Notes: generated from the letters alone by a model not told the origin. DNA of 64,000 nt from Verrucomicrobiota bacterium (GCA_014584295.1 JACTNC010000016.1:110955-174954); one strand, 5' to 3'. Shown: positions 9,123 to 19,059, numbered from the stretch's first letter. Numbers and translations: made by a program.

Positions 9123-10465
9123 AACGGGTCCTGATTGTCTCTCCGCGATGGGTGCCCTTCGGCTCGCCGGACATGCAGAGAGCCCGCATGAGCCTCGCCT
9201 ATTACCGGGAGAACGGCTGGGAGCCCATCATCCTCTGCGTGAACCCATCGCGGATCAACGGCAGCAAGGAGCCGGACCTCGCCGCAACGATTCCGCAGGA
9301 TGTTCGGACCTACCACTGCGAAGCTATTCCTGCCGGCCTCGCGCGCGTCGCCGGAATAGGCAGCCTCGGGCTTCGCTCGCTGAGGCATCTGTGGCGAAGC
9401 GGCGCCGCCATCCTCCGGCGTGAGCAGATTGATCTGGTGTTTGTTTCAACGACGGAGTTTCTCGCCTGCTTCGCCGCTCGGCTATGGAACCGAAGCACGG
9501 GCATTCCCTACATCATCGACATCCAGGACCCTTGGCGCACCTCCCACTATGCCGACACAGGCACACCACCGCCAGGGGGTTGGAAATACCTCTTTGCACG
9601 TCTCATCGCGCGTGTGTTCGAGGAACGATCCTTCCTTGGTGCCAGTGGATTCATCAGCGTTTCGCCTCGGTACCTTGAGGACCTCCGTCAGCGATATCCT
9701 TGGATGCACTCCCGCCTCGCGGAGACGATTGAGTTCGGCGGATCTGTCGGCGATCTCGCAGCTGCCAGGTCCCTTGCGGCGGCTTCTCCGTCTCCCCTCT
9801 ACCGCAGCCCCGGAGAGGTCCATCTCGTGTACACGGGAGCCGCGGGCCCCATCGGTCAGCCTGCACTCGACGCGCTCTTCCGCGCCTTGCGCGCTCTGAC
9901 GCTCTCCCGGCCCGACGAGGCCAGACGACTGCGCTTTCATTTTATCGGCACCTCGTACGCCAGCACCGGTGAAGCCGCACCTTCCATCCTGCCGGTCGCT
10001 GCACGATGGGGTGTGCAATCCCACGTGCATGAATCACCGGCACGAATCGGTTACCTGCAAAGCCTCCGATGGCAGTCCGAGGCCGACGGTCTCCTACTCC
10101 TGGCCACCGCCGATCCCTCCTATTCGCCCTCAAAACTCTACCCGTACTTCCTTTCCGGAAAGCCGATCCTCGCCATCGTGCACAAGGACGGTCGCCTGCG
10201 AGAACTGCTTCAGTCGCTGGGTGGTGCCATCACGGCAACCCCCGACGACCGCGCGGAGGCCGGGTCCCCGGACCCGCTGATCCTCTCCTTCCTCGATGCC
10301 GCGCTGAACGGTTTCCCGCACGGCTCAATTCCGGAGCGGCAGACTGCGTATTTCCACGACCACTACAGCGCGCAAACACTGACGCGCCGGCTGTGCACGA
10401 TGTTTGACCAAGTGGCCCGGGGAGCCAATTGTCGGGCCCCGACGTCCACGCATGCATCTCGCTGA
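9119..10465 (+). CDS. Glycosyltransferase, GT4-like
   Basis: ATG 9119 overlaps the preceding TGA as ATGA and puts the Rossmann-like first strand at the N-terminus (MKRVLIVSPRWVPFGSPDMQRA), giving 448 residues. An ATG at 9101 in the same frame is less likely. The pattern of a long N-terminal domain, the DIQDPWR motif near residue 140 and a C-terminal donor domain (YSPSKLYPYFLSGKPILA) matches GT4-like proteins of bacterial polysaccharide loci. The SKLYPY-x-SGKP stretch is the usual nucleotide-sugar-side element. Specificity is unknown. Confidence 0.75.
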   Translation: MKRVLIVSPRWVPFGSPDMQRARMSLAYYRENGWEPIILCVNPSRINGSKEPDLAATIPQDVRTYHCEAIPAGLARVAGIGSLGLRSLRHLWRSGAAILRREQIDLVFVSTTEFLACFAARLWNRSTGIPYIIDIQDPWRTSHYADTGTPPPGGWKYLFARLIARVFEERSFLGASGFISVSPRYLEDLRQRYPWMHSRLAETIEFGGSVGDLAAARSLAAASPSPLYRSPGEVHLVYTGAAGPIGQPALDALFRALRALTLSRPDEARRLRFHFIGTSYASTGEAAPSILPVAARWGVQSHVHESPARIGYLQSLRWQSEADGLLLLATADPSYSPSKLYPYFLSGKPILAIVHKDGRLRELLQSLGGAITATPDDRAEAGSPDPLILSFLDAALNGFPHGSIPERQTAYFHDHYSAQTLTRRLCTMFDQVARGANCRAPTSTHASR

Positions 10466-11912
10466 AGCCGACTCCCAGGCGGAAACAGCGCCCGACAATC
10501 CGCTCGCAGCGTCCTCTCCGCTCTCCGGAAAGAACGCCAAGCTGCTGTTTCGCGGCGGCATCATCGCCACCGCGGCGCTCTGCGTCTACTTTGCATTCGT
10601 CTTTCCGATCGATGATCCCCTGCACCGATTCCAGGGACTGGCCATCCTGATCCTCTCCGTGCTGCCGGGCCTCCTCTGGGCACGGCGTCAGGAAAGTGCC
10701 TTCCCGGTCTTTCAGACGTTCATGGTCACGGGACTGAACAGCTTCGCCCTTCCGTTGCTGGGGGGACACGAGTTGCTGCGGCACTACCCGGTTGAGAGTG
10801 TTACCGCAGCCGCATGGGGCGTCATTCTTTTCCAGTTCTGCGCCATCACCAGCTACGAACTCGCCCCCGGCATTCCCAAGATTGGAATATGGTGGAACAT
10901 GCCGCTCTTCAGCGGCTCCATCGATCGCCTGCTTCGTATCGGGCTCGGTCTATCAACACTGTACACGCTGCTCTCGGAGTTCACGGAACTGATTCCCTCG
11001 GAACTCAACAGCATCCTGCGCGCGATCGCATTCGGCGTAGGCACCCTGTGCACATTCCTGCTCAGTCGCGCCTGGGGGGCGGGCGAGCTGAGCGGAAAAC
11101 ACAAGATCTATTTCGGAATTATGCTGGGTGTGCAGTCGCTCCTGCTAGTCTCCACGCTCTTTCTGGTGAGCGGTCTCTCCCTGCTCGTGCTTGCGCTGAT
11201 CGGTTATGTCTCCGGGGGGAAACGCATCCCCATCGTGACCTGCGTGCTCCTATTCGTTTGCATGGCCGTGCTTCACAACGGCAAGAGCACGATGCGCATG
11301 AAGTACTGGGAAAATGACGCTCCCCGTCCGACCCTCTGGGAACTGCCTTCCTTCTTCGGGGAGTGGTTGCAACAGGGACTCACCCAGCGCTCCCAGACAG
11401 CGGGCGACACGATCGTCTCGCGAAAGCTGATCGAGCGCACGTCGCTGCTTCACATGCTGACGCTCGTGGTCGATGCCACACCGTCGCGCCAGCCCTTCCT
11501 GGACGGCGAAACCTATACGCACATCCTTCCCCAGCTCGTCCCAAGGATCTTCTGGCCGGACAAGCCCGTGGGCCATGTGAGCACCCACCGTCTGGCCACC
11601 TACTACGGCCTTCAGGATGAGGAGAGCACGCTTCGCACCACGATCGGCTTCGGAGTCGTGGCGGAGGCATTCGCCAATTTTGGATTCCTCGGTCTCGCCT
11701 TCCTCGGTGCGCTGATCGGCTGCAGCACGAAACTCGCCGGCGTCTGGACGCGATACTCTCCGCTCATCTCCTATCCCGGCCTGCTGATGGTGCTGCTGCT
11801 GGCCTGGTCTTTCCAGATCGAGCTCCCCATGAGTGCCTGGATAGCCTCCCTCTCCCAGGCAGCGGTCGCGGTTCTCGGGGTGCCGTTTGTTCTCAAGCGA
11901 TTCATCGAGTGA
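10452..11912 (+). CDS. Multi-pass membrane protein, O-antigen polymerase-like (Wzy-like)
   Basis: ATG 10452 overlaps the previous gene by 14 bases and yields 486 residues. An in-frame TTG at 10404 would only add a basic tail. After a 33-residue soluble N-terminus there are about ten to twelve hydrophobic helices in a Wzy/EpsG-like arrangement. A long loop between mid-protein helices (~290-390) carries acidic and aromatic residues (RIFWPDKPVGH) typical of oligosaccharide polymerases. Sequence families of polymerases are very divergent, so the call rests on topology and on its place among glycosyltransferases. The GTGA overlap with the next gene supports operon membership. Confidence 0.6.
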   Translation: MHLAEADSQAETAPDNPLAASSPLSGKNAKLLFRGGIIATAALCVYFAFVFPIDDPLHRFQGLAILILSVLPGLLWARRQESAFPVFQTFMVTGLNSFALPLLGGHELLRHYPVESVTAAAWGVILFQFCAITSYELAPGIPKIGIWWNMPLFSGSIDRLLRIGLGLSTLYTLLSEFTELIPSELNSILRAIAFGVGTLCTFLLSRAWGAGELSGKHKIYFGIMLGVQSLLLVSTLFLVSGLSLLVLALIGYVSGGKRIPIVTCVLLFVCMAVLHNGKSTMRMKYWENDAPRPTLWELPSFFGEWLQQGLTQRSQTAGDTIVSRKLIERTSLLHMLTLVVDATPSRQPFLDGETYTHILPQLVPRIFWPDKPVGHVSTHRLATYYGLQDEESTLRTTIGFGVVAEAFANFGFLGLAFLGALIGCSTKLAGVWTRYSPLISYPGLLMVLLLAWSFQIELPMSAWIASLSQAAVAVLGVPFVLKRFIE

Positions 11913-13126
11913 CCGCCCATACGCAAGCCGCATCCGACGCACCGCCCCGCCTGGCGATCGTGCTCTCCCACCCCACGCAGTACTACAGCCCGTGGTTCCG
12001 CTGGCTCGCCAGGAATGCGGTCTGCACCCTGCGTGTGTTCTACCTCTGGGATGCTGGAGTAACTGCAAGACAGGACCCTCAGTTCAACCGGACTTTTGCC
12101 TGGGACGTCGACCTCCTCTCGGGATACGAGCACGAGTTTGTGCCCAATCTTTCCAGGCACCCTGGCACCGAGAGGTTCAACGGCCTCCGGAATCCGAGTC
12201 TCACGCGCCACCTCGGCCGTTGGAAGCCCGAGGCCATTCTGCTCTTCGGCTACGCCTACCGAAGCCACATCCGGGTGATTCTCTGGGCATGGCGCACGGG
12301 AATACCGCTGCTGTTTCGAGGAGACTCCCATTTCCTCGGTCGCTCCGCGCCAGCAGGTCTTCGCGGCATGATCATGCGATGCCTCTTCAGACGCTTCGCA
12401 GCGGTGACCTATGTCGGGCACGCAAACCGAGACTACTTCCGTGCGCTCGGTGTTTCGGAATCCCGGCTCTTTTTTGCACCACACGCCGTGGACGACAACC
12501 TTTTCAATCCCGGGATTTCCGAACACCACTATCGCGCCACAGCAATGAGGTCCGAACTCGGAATCCCGAGCGGCGCAGTCGTTGTGATGTTTGCCGGAAA
12601 ACTCATCCCCTCCAAACAACCCCGACTTCTGCTGGACGCATTCCTTGAACTCGGACCAAAAAACACCGCGCTCGTTTTTGTGGGTGATGGCGCCGAGAAG
12701 CCCGCGCTCCTCGCTCAATCCGATGCCTTTGGTGCAACCGGTGCGTCGGTCCACTTTGTTCCCTTCACGAATCAAAGCGACATGCCCTCGCGCTATCTCG
12801 CTGCATCACTCTTTGTGCTGCCCTCGCGAGGCTTTCACGAGACCTGGGGACTCGCCGTCAACGAAGCGATGCAGATGGGCGTGCCCTGCCTCGTCAGCGA
12901 CCGTGTTGGGTGTCAGCGGGACCTGGTCACCGACGGGGAAACGGGCTGGGTATTTTCCTCGGAGGAGCCCGGAGCGCTGCGAGCGACTCTCGCGAGGGCG
13001 CTCAACGATCTTGCAACGCGGGGTGAAGAAATCAGGGAGGCTGTTCGCGCTCGCATCGCACGCTACTCCTACAGCCACGCCGCCGCGGGGCTCAACCTTG
13101 CGCTGAACGCAGCGCTGCCTGCCTGA
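11909..13126 (+). CDS. Glycosyltransferase family 4
   Basis: A 405-residue GT-B enzyme starting at GTG 11909, which overlaps the upstream TGA. The N-terminal domain opens LAIVLSHPTQYYSPWFRWLA, and the donor domain contains VMFAGKLIPSKQPRLLLDAF, VFVGDGAEKPAL and the E-x7-E segment FHETWGLAVNEAMQMGVPCLVSDRVG. These are clear GT4 features. The stop overlaps the next start (TGATG). It acts in the cytoplasm on lipid-linked or soluble acceptors; the sugar is unknown. Confidence 0.87.
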   Translation: MTAHTQAASDAPPRLAIVLSHPTQYYSPWFRWLARNAVCTLRVFYLWDAGVTARQDPQFNRTFAWDVDLLSGYEHEFVPNLSRHPGTERFNGLRNPSLTRHLGRWKPEAILLFGYAYRSHIRVILWAWRTGIPLLFRGDSHFLGRSAPAGLRGMIMRCLFRRFAAVTYVGHANRDYFRALGVSESRLFFAPHAVDDNLFNPGISEHHYRATAMRSELGIPSGAVVVMFAGKLIPSKQPRLLLDAFLELGPKNTALVFVGDGAEKPALLAQSDAFGATGASVHFVPFTNQSDMPSRYLAASLFVLPSRGFHETWGLAVNEAMQMGVPCLVSDRVGCQRDLVTDGETGWVFSSEEPGALRATLARALNDLATRGEEIREAVRARIARYSYSHAAAGLNLALNAALPA

Positions 13127-14283
13127 TGCGCATTACGATTGTCATGGGTTTCTTTCTCCCTGTGCCCGCTGTCGCCGGTGGCGCCACGGAGAAGATCTGG
13201 GGGCGACTCGGAGAAATTTTTGCGGCAAAGGGACACAAGGTCACGATCGTCTCTCGCACATGGCCGGGCCTTGCCGATCGCGAGACTGTCGGCAACCTCA
13301 CCCACCTCAGAATCCCCGGACGCGATCACACCCGTTCGCTCACGCGTAACCTCTGGCGGGATTTTCTCTGGGGTCGAAGAGTGGCGCGCGCACTGCCACC
13401 GAGTGACCTGGTGATCTGCAACACGGTGTCCCTTCCCTTCCTGATCGCGGGGCGCCGCCCCGATCTCGGCCGTGCTGCGGTCGTCCTCGGGCGGATGCCG
13501 AAGGGGCAGGTGCGCCTGTACGGAAAGCTGGACCTCATTCTCGCCACATCGCAGGCAGTCGCCCAGAAGGCCATCGCCGAGAACCCGGGCGTTGCGAAAC
13601 GTATTGTCGTACTTCGTCAATCGATCGATTGGACGGAACTGCAGCAGCACTCGCGTCAGGCTGATCGCAACGGACCGCTTACCATCGGCTACGTCGGACG
13701 GATTCATCCTGAGAAGGGACTCGAGCAGCTTCTCGACGCGGCAGTCGGCCTCCGGAATCGCGCCCCAAGTCTTCCCGATTGGAAACTCGTCCTGATGGGG
13801 CCGATTGAGATTCGCGAGGGTGGCGGGGGTCCGGAATATCTCGCGTCGCTGGAGGAATGCTACCGACCAGCCCTTGGACAGCGCCTGGAAATTCGTCCGC
13901 CCAGCTACGACCGCGACGCGCTCAACAAGGTCTATGGTTCCCTCGACATCTTTTGTTATCCCAGCCTGGCCGCCCGCGGTGAGGGACTCAGCGTCGCGCC
14001 GCTCGAAGCCATGGCCGCGGGTGCCGCCCCGGTGTTGTCCCGCCTCGATTGCTACCGGGACGTGATCATTCCAGGCAAAAACGGTCTCCAATTTGACCAC
14101 ACCGCGCCCGACCGCTCCCGACAGTTGGAGGCTTGCCTTCACCAGTTGCTCGTGGACCCTGAGTTGCGTACGTCAATCGCCGGGAGGGCACGGGAAAGCG
14201 TGCGTTGCCACGATTTTGAAGCTACCGCCTGCGACCTGCTCGCGCACTTTGCGCGGTTGACCGGCCTGCCGGCGCAAACCTAG
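13126..14283 (+). CDS. Glycosyltransferase family 4
   Basis: A 385-residue GT4 protein whose ATG shares its A with the preceding TGA. The N-terminus (MRITIVMGFFLPVPAVAGGATEKIWGRL) contains the Gly-rich acceptor loop. The C-terminal part has IGYVGRIHPEKGLEQLLDA (donor-binding GRIxPEKG motif) and the E-x7-E element EGLSVAPLEAMAAGA. The first half lacks the usual longer linker, giving a compact enzyme. It is part of the run of four GT-B enzymes between the two polymerase/ligase-type membrane proteins. Confidence 0.87.
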   Translation: MRITIVMGFFLPVPAVAGGATEKIWGRLGEIFAAKGHKVTIVSRTWPGLADRETVGNLTHLRIPGRDHTRSLTRNLWRDFLWGRRVARALPPSDLVICNTVSLPFLIAGRRPDLGRAAVVLGRMPKGQVRLYGKLDLILATSQAVAQKAIAENPGVAKRIVVLRQSIDWTELQQHSRQADRNGPLTIGYVGRIHPEKGLEQLLDAAVGLRNRAPSLPDWKLVLMGPIEIREGGGGPEYLASLEECYRPALGQRLEIRPPSYDRDALNKVYGSLDIFCYPSLAARGEGLSVAPLEAMAAGAAPVLSRLDCYRDVIIPGKNGLQFDHTAPDRSRQLEACLHQLLVDPELRTSIAGRARESVRCHDFEATACDLLAHFARLTGLPAQT

Positions 14284-14298
14284 CTTGCTCAATCCCAG

Positions 14299-15429
14299 AT
14301 GACCATTTGCCACATCGTTGCGAGCCTTGACCCCAGGCACGGCGGACCCAGCAAGGCCGTTCGCGCTTTGGCCCGCGCCCAGGCGGGACTCGGCAACCGG
14401 ATTGAACTGCTGACCTCCGGACCTGCCCCAGGACTCCAGGAAGAAGGCACGCTGACCGTGAGAACCCTGCGCGGCGGCTGGCCACGGGCACTATGCCCGA
14501 TCCCGGGATTGAGATCCGCACTGGAGAACGCACGCCCGGACGTCGTTCATGTGCACGGACTCTGGCTGCGCCCGCTTCACACCGCGCATCTTTTTGCCAA
14601 TCGCGCAGGCATTCCGCTGGTTTTGTCGCCTCGGGGCATGATGTCACCCTGGGCGTGGCGACACCATCGCTGGAACAAGGCCTTCGCGGAGAGATTCGTG
14701 CACCCGGGCGCGTTTCAAGCGGTTTCGGGCTGGCATGCAACCAGTGCGGAAGAGGCGCAGGACATCCGCGACCTCGGATTCATGCAGCCCGTCTGTGTTG
14801 CGCCACTCGGAGTCGACGTTCCTGTCGAGGTCGAACTCGCAACCGCAAAATCCCAATGGAATGAAATCAGTCCGGCCACCCGGACACAGCGGACCGCCCT
14901 TTTCTACTCACGCTTTCACGGCAAGAAGCGCATCCTCGAGCTGATCGATCTCTGGATCGAACTGGCCCCGAAGGATTGGATGCTCCTCCTCGTCGGCATA
15001 CCCGAGCAGTACTCCGTGAGGGAGCTTCACGGCTATATCTACCGCTCCGGAGGTTCAGACCGCATCGAAGTGCACGACGGCGCGGGCAGGCCTGCGCCGT
15101 ATCCCGCGGCATCCCTGTGCCTGCTTCCATCCCACTCCGAAAATTTCGGCCTCGTCGTCGCGGAGGCACTCGCTTCGGGAATTCCCGCGCTCGTGACTGA
15201 CAGCACACCGTGGAAATCTCTCGGAGCTGAAGGAGCCGGCTGGTGCGTCCCCTGGGCCGACTACCCGCAAGCCTTGCGGGAGGCCCTTCTGGAGAGTCCC
15301 GAGCAATTGAAAGCGCGCGGCGAACGGGCCAGAGCCTGGGCCGCTCGAGCGTTTTCGTGGTCGGTCGGAGGACGGTTGCTCGAAGCGTTTTATGCGGGGC
15401 TCCGGCACGCCCGCGAAACGGCATCATGA
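14299..15429 (+). CDS. Glycosyltransferase family 4
   Basis: A 376-residue GT4 enzyme: CHIVASLDPRHGGPSKAVRALA (acceptor loop with HGGPS), VVHVHGLW near residue 80, LVLSPRGMMSPWA, then a donor domain with YSRFHGKKRILELIDLW and the E-x7-E segment SENFGLVVAEALASGIP. The HGLW and PRGM elements are typical of the WbuB/PimA-like branch. It starts 15 bases after the preceding gene and overlaps the ligase gene by ATGA. Specificity is unknown. Confidence 0.87.
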   Translation: MTICHIVASLDPRHGGPSKAVRALARAQAGLGNRIELLTSGPAPGLQEEGTLTVRTLRGGWPRALCPIPGLRSALENARPDVVHVHGLWLRPLHTAHLFANRAGIPLVLSPRGMMSPWAWRHHRWNKAFAERFVHPGAFQAVSGWHATSAEEAQDIRDLGFMQPVCVAPLGVDVPVEVELATAKSQWNEISPATRTQRTALFYSRFHGKKRILELIDLWIELAPKDWMLLLVGIPEQYSVRELHGYIYRSGGSDRIEVHDGAGRPAPYPAASLCLLPSHSENFGLVVAEALASGIPALVTDSTPWKSLGAEGAGWCVPWADYPQALREALLESPEQLKARGERARAWAARAFSWSVGGRLLEAFYAGLRHARETAS

Positions 15430-16847
15430 CGCTGCAGAATCTCCTGCCGACCGTCCCCGCCACGCTCTTTCTGCGATCGCGATGGGCCATCGCCCACGCC
15501 ATTCTTGTCGTGCTCTCCGCCTCCTGGATGTTCGGCGGCAAGATCTGGTGGTCCAAACCGATTCTCTGCCTTCTCGTTACTCCCTCCCTCGCCATCACCC
15601 TCTGGGAATTTCTTGCGCGCCGACGGCGCACGGAACCCGATAGACTCACGCCTTTCCGCTGGCTGCTGCCCATGATCCTCCTTGCAGCGGGTGTTGCGGT
15701 ATCCGCCTTCATTCCCAATCTCTTTCCGCGCACCTTCGGCGGCGAAACCCGATGGTTCGTGCGCCCCCTGTCACCCCTTTGGCCTGGCAGCCCGAACGGC
15801 GGGAAGACGCTCCGCGAACTCTGGCTGCTCTCCGGGTGCTACCTGACGGGCTTCAATCTCTTTGTCTGCGTCCGCTCCCGCCACGGTTTGCGCATGCTGC
15901 TGCGCATCCTGGCCGCCAACGCCTTTGTCCTGGCGGTCTTCGGCACGCTTCAGAAACTGATGTCACAGGACATCTTTTTCGGCCTGCAGCACGCCCCGAC
16001 GGATGCGTTTTTCGCCACCTTCGTCTACCACAACCACTGGGGCGCATTCTCCATCCTGATGGGTTCTGCCTGCCTCGGGCTCGTCTTCCATCATGCGTTT
16101 CACCGCGAGAGCCGCTACATCGTGGATTCCCCCGCGCTGCTGTGGCTCATCGCACTCTTTTTCATCGCCGCAACAATCCCGCTCAGCACCTCCCGATCCT
16201 CAACCGTCCTCATCGCCTCGCTTCTTATCGGCGCACTCTTTCACGGCATCGTTGAACTCGTCCGCCATCGCCACCGGTCCGAACGCCGTGCATGGCCTGT
16301 CGTGCTTCTCACGATCTTCATTGTCGGCGGGGGCGCGGCAGCGATCTACGAACTGGGGGAACGCACCATCATCGATCGCCTTAAAACGACGCGCGAGCAA
16401 TGGGCCGATATCGGAACCGATGCCCATGGACCGCGGCGCTCCGTGCTTTATCGCGACACGCTTCACATGGCCGCGGACAAGCCCGTGTTTGGATGGGGAC
16501 TCGAAAGCTACGAGCGCATATTTCCTCTCTATAACTCCACGCCCAGAGGACCAGCCGACCGGCTTCCGATCTTTTACCAGGAGGCGCACTCCGACTGGCT
16601 GCAGTCACTCGCTGAAATCGGCGTCGTCGGAACTGCCCTTCTCGTTTTCTCCGCCGTGTGGCCGCTCTGGCTGATGCGTCGGCGAATCCGCGGCCACCCC
16701 GTCGCAATGTACCTTCTTGCCGGATGCATCCTCGTCGCGCTCTACGCATCCGTGGAGTTTCCCTTCGCCAACCCTGCCGTCGTTGCATCGTGGTGGGTTC
16801 TCTATTTTGCGGGCCTGCGCTATGCCGCCCTCTCGGAGGTCCGCTGA
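15426..16847 (+). CDS. O-antigen ligase family (Wzy_C) membrane protein
   Basis: ATG 15426 overlaps the previous TGA (ATGA) and gives 473 residues; a longer reading from 15243 merely shadows the upstream gene. About ten to twelve transmembrane segments are visible. The family signature is present: FVYHNHWGAFSILMG before a hydrophobic helix and, after the long periplasmic loop, FYQEAHSDWLQSLAEIGVVG, the conserved AHSDWLQ/His element of the Wzy_C domain used by WaaL ligases and some polymerases. It would transfer or polymerise undecaprenyl-linked glycan on the periplasmic side. Ligase and polymerase members cannot be separated by sequence alone. The TGATG overlap couples it to the next GT2. Confidence 0.82.
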   Translation: MTLQNLLPTVPATLFLRSRWAIAHAILVVLSASWMFGGKIWWSKPILCLLVTPSLAITLWEFLARRRRTEPDRLTPFRWLLPMILLAAGVAVSAFIPNLFPRTFGGETRWFVRPLSPLWPGSPNGGKTLRELWLLSGCYLTGFNLFVCVRSRHGLRMLLRILAANAFVLAVFGTLQKLMSQDIFFGLQHAPTDAFFATFVYHNHWGAFSILMGSACLGLVFHHAFHRESRYIVDSPALLWLIALFFIAATIPLSTSRSSTVLIASLLIGALFHGIVELVRHRHRSERRAWPVVLLTIFIVGGGAAAIYELGERTIIDRLKTTREQWADIGTDAHGPRRSVLYRDTLHMAADKPVFGWGLESYERIFPLYNSTPRGPADRLPIFYQEAHSDWLQSLAEIGVVGTALLVFSAVWPLWLMRRRIRGHPVAMYLLAGCILVALYASVEFPFANPAVVASWWVLYFAGLRYAALSEVR

Positions 16848-17695
16848 TGTTCTCGGTGGTCATTCTTACGCTCAATGCGGAAGCGACGCTGCCCGTCTGC
16901 CTCGCATCGGTCAGGGGATGCGACGACATCCTTGTCCTCGATTCGGGCTCTACCGACCGCACACCCGAAATCGCCAGGAGCCACGGGGCTCGCTGGCTGG
17001 TGCATCCCTTTGAGTCCTTCTCGCTCCAACGCACGTACGCCGACAGGCATGGTGGCTGCAGGCATGCGTGGGCCTTCCATCTGGATGCCGATGAGGAATT
17101 CACTCCGGAACTTTTCTCCGAATGCATGGCCTGGGGTGATCCCGCCAATCTCGACGGCGCCATGGCCGCCCCGCGCATGATGTATGGGAAGAAATGGATA
17201 CGCCACAGCACCGACTATCCCGTGCCGCAGGCACGTCTCGTCCATCGCGAACGTTTTCGCTGGGTTCAATCGGGACACGGGCAGCGGGAGGCTCCGGTCA
17301 TGCGCATGGGGCGTCTCCGCTCCGACTATCTTCACCATTTCATGTCCGCCGGAGAGGCAGCCTGGCTCATGAAACATCGCAGCTATGCACGACTGGAGGC
17401 GGAAACCCATTTTCTCACCCCATCAGGTGAGGGCCTTGCCGGACTATTCTCCGCAGATGCGATTCAGCGACGCCGTGCACTCAAACGATTGAGCTACCGG
17501 CTGCCCTTTCGCCCCGCTCTGCGCTTGGTTTATCAATATCTCCTTCGAGGCGGATTTCTCGATGGAGCACAGGGCTGGCGTTACTGTCGCCTTTTGGCGC
17601 GCTATGAGTCCTTTGCGTCGGAGGCGCTCCGGGAATTGAAGGCAGAGCGACTCAAGTCCGCGCGCATCGCGTCGCTGAAGCAACCGTTACGATGA
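16847..17695 (+). CDS. Glycosyltransferase family 2, WaaE/KdtX-like
   Basis: ATG 16847 shares its A with the preceding TGA and gives 282 residues. The sequence begins MFSVVILTLNAEATLPVCLAS, then LVLDSGSTDRT (29-39) and HLDADEEF (79-85), the metal-binding motif of the family. The short GT2 core with the LDSGSTDRT variant and the C-terminal FHHFMS/LVYQYLLRGGFLDG stretch resembles LPS core beta-1,4-glucosyltransferases (WaaE/KdtX). That resemblance does not prove an LPS core role here. It precedes the priming transferase gene with a 4-base overlap. Confidence 0.82.
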   Translation: MFSVVILTLNAEATLPVCLASVRGCDDILVLDSGSTDRTPEIARSHGARWLVHPFESFSLQRTYADRHGGCRHAWAFHLDADEEFTPELFSECMAWGDPANLDGAMAAPRMMYGKKWIRHSTDYPVPQARLVHRERFRWVQSGHGQREAPVMRMGRLRSDYLHHFMSAGEAAWLMKHRSYARLEAETHFLTPSGEGLAGLFSADAIQRRRALKRLSYRLPFRPALRLVYQYLLRGGFLDGAQGWRYCRLLARYESFASEALRELKAERLKSARIASLKQPLR

Positions 17696-19059
17696 ACTCC
17701 GCGCGACGCCACGCGATCCTTCTGTTTCTGCTCGACGCTGCGTCGCTCGTACTCGCGTTCAACGTGCTCGCCTGGCTGCGCGGCATCTCTCCGACCGGGC
17801 ACTGGCTGCTGCTTCCGCTCGCCGGCCCGCTCGTCTTTCTCGCAATCGCGCTTCACCTGGTCGACGGCTACAAGGAGCGCACCGACATGCTCAGCCTCGA
17901 TTACACCAGCCTGCATGCCATCGCCGTCGCCGCGGCAACCGTCGCGACGCTTCTGCTCACGTTCGCCGTGATTCCGGCAAACTTTCCCCTTCAGGGCAGC
18001 CGGCTTGTAATCCTGCTGGGATTCGGCGTCACGCTGCCGCTGACGCTCGGCTGTCGTCGCTTCCTGCATCTGCGCTGGCTGCGACGCCACCGCCTGCGCC
18101 ATCTCCTCTACATCGGACCGCGCTCGAGCTGTGAGGCGTTCCACGGAGAATGCTCCCATCATGCCTTCGACAGAAAGGTGGTGTTTGCAATCGCAGGCGA
18201 CGGCTCCGTTGCCCCGCCCCTTGCGGGCATCCTTGACGTCCGGCCGATCGAAGAATGTCTGGCAGCGATCAGGACGGGAGAGATCGACGTCGAGGCAATC
18301 GTTGTCCCCGATGCCGAGTTCGAACTGCCTCCCGAGCTCTCAGATGAGCTGCTCGCACTCTATTTCAGCGGAGTCCCCACCTATACCGTCGAACTTTTCC
18401 ATCAGATCTATTGGCGGAAAATTCCCCTCGTTCAGCTCAGCCAGGCATGGCTTTTCCGCGACGGATTCCAGATGGCGCGCGAGCCCGTCTTCGTCCGCCT
18501 GAAGCGTCTGTTCGACATCCTGATCTCCGCACTCGGCCTGATCCTCGCCGCACCGATCATCCTGCTGTGCGCGCTCGCGATTCGCATCAGCGACGGCGCA
18601 CCCGCCTTCTTTTGTCAGCGGCGCGTGGGACGAAACCGGTCACGGTTCATTCTCGTCAAACTCCGCACCATGCGGGAGGCCTCCGCCCATGCGCCCTCCG
18701 TGTCTGATGAAGATCGCATCACGCCGATCGGACGATTCCTCCGCGCGACTCGACTCGACGAACTGCCCCAGCTCTGGAACGTGCTTCGCGGCGAGATGAG
18801 CCTCATCGGCCCCAGGGCGGAATGGGAGGAACTAGTCGACACCTACGAACGCCAGATCCCCTGCTATCATTTCCGACATCTCGTAAAACCCGGCATCACC
18901 GGCTGGGCCCAGGTCAACCATCCCTACGGTGTCACGCTGGAAAATACCATGCGCAAGCTTGAGTACGACCTGTACTACATCCGCCACTTCTCCTTCGTCC
19001 TGGACGCCTCCATCCTGCTGAAGACCGTTCACATCATGCTCTTCGGAAAAGGTCGGTGA
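17692..19059 (+). CDS. Polyprenyl-phosphate sugar-1-phosphate transferase (WbaP/WcaJ-type)
   Basis: Primes repeat-unit synthesis by moving a sugar-1-phosphate from a nucleotide sugar to undecaprenyl phosphate. The 455 residues comprise about four N-terminal helices, a soluble middle domain and the bacterial sugar transferase domain from ~265. That domain contains KRLFDILISALGLILAAP (re-entrant helix), KLRTM, the catalytic-region RLDELPQLWNVLRGEMSLIGPR and KPGITGWAQVN. These are diagnostic of the family. It ends the locus and is followed by a strong hairpin at 19080-19112. Whether the first sugar is hexose or N-acetylhexosamine cannot be told. Confidence 0.93.
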   Translation: MNSARRHAILLFLLDAASLVLAFNVLAWLRGISPTGHWLLLPLAGPLVFLAIALHLVDGYKERTDMLSLDYTSLHAIAVAAATVATLLLTFAVIPANFPLQGSRLVILLGFGVTLPLTLGCRRFLHLRWLRRHRLRHLLYIGPRSSCEAFHGECSHHAFDRKVVFAIAGDGSVAPPLAGILDVRPIEECLAAIRTGEIDVEAIVVPDAEFELPPELSDELLALYFSGVPTYTVELFHQIYWRKIPLVQLSQAWLFRDGFQMAREPVFVRLKRLFDILISALGLILAAPIILLCALAIRISDGAPAFFCQRRVGRNRSRFILVKLRTMREASAHAPSVSDEDRITPIGRFLRATRLDELPQLWNVLRGEMSLIGPRAEWEELVDTYERQIPCYHFRHLVKPGITGWAQVNHPYGVTLENTMRKLEYDLYYIRHFSFVLDASILLKTVHIMLFGKGR

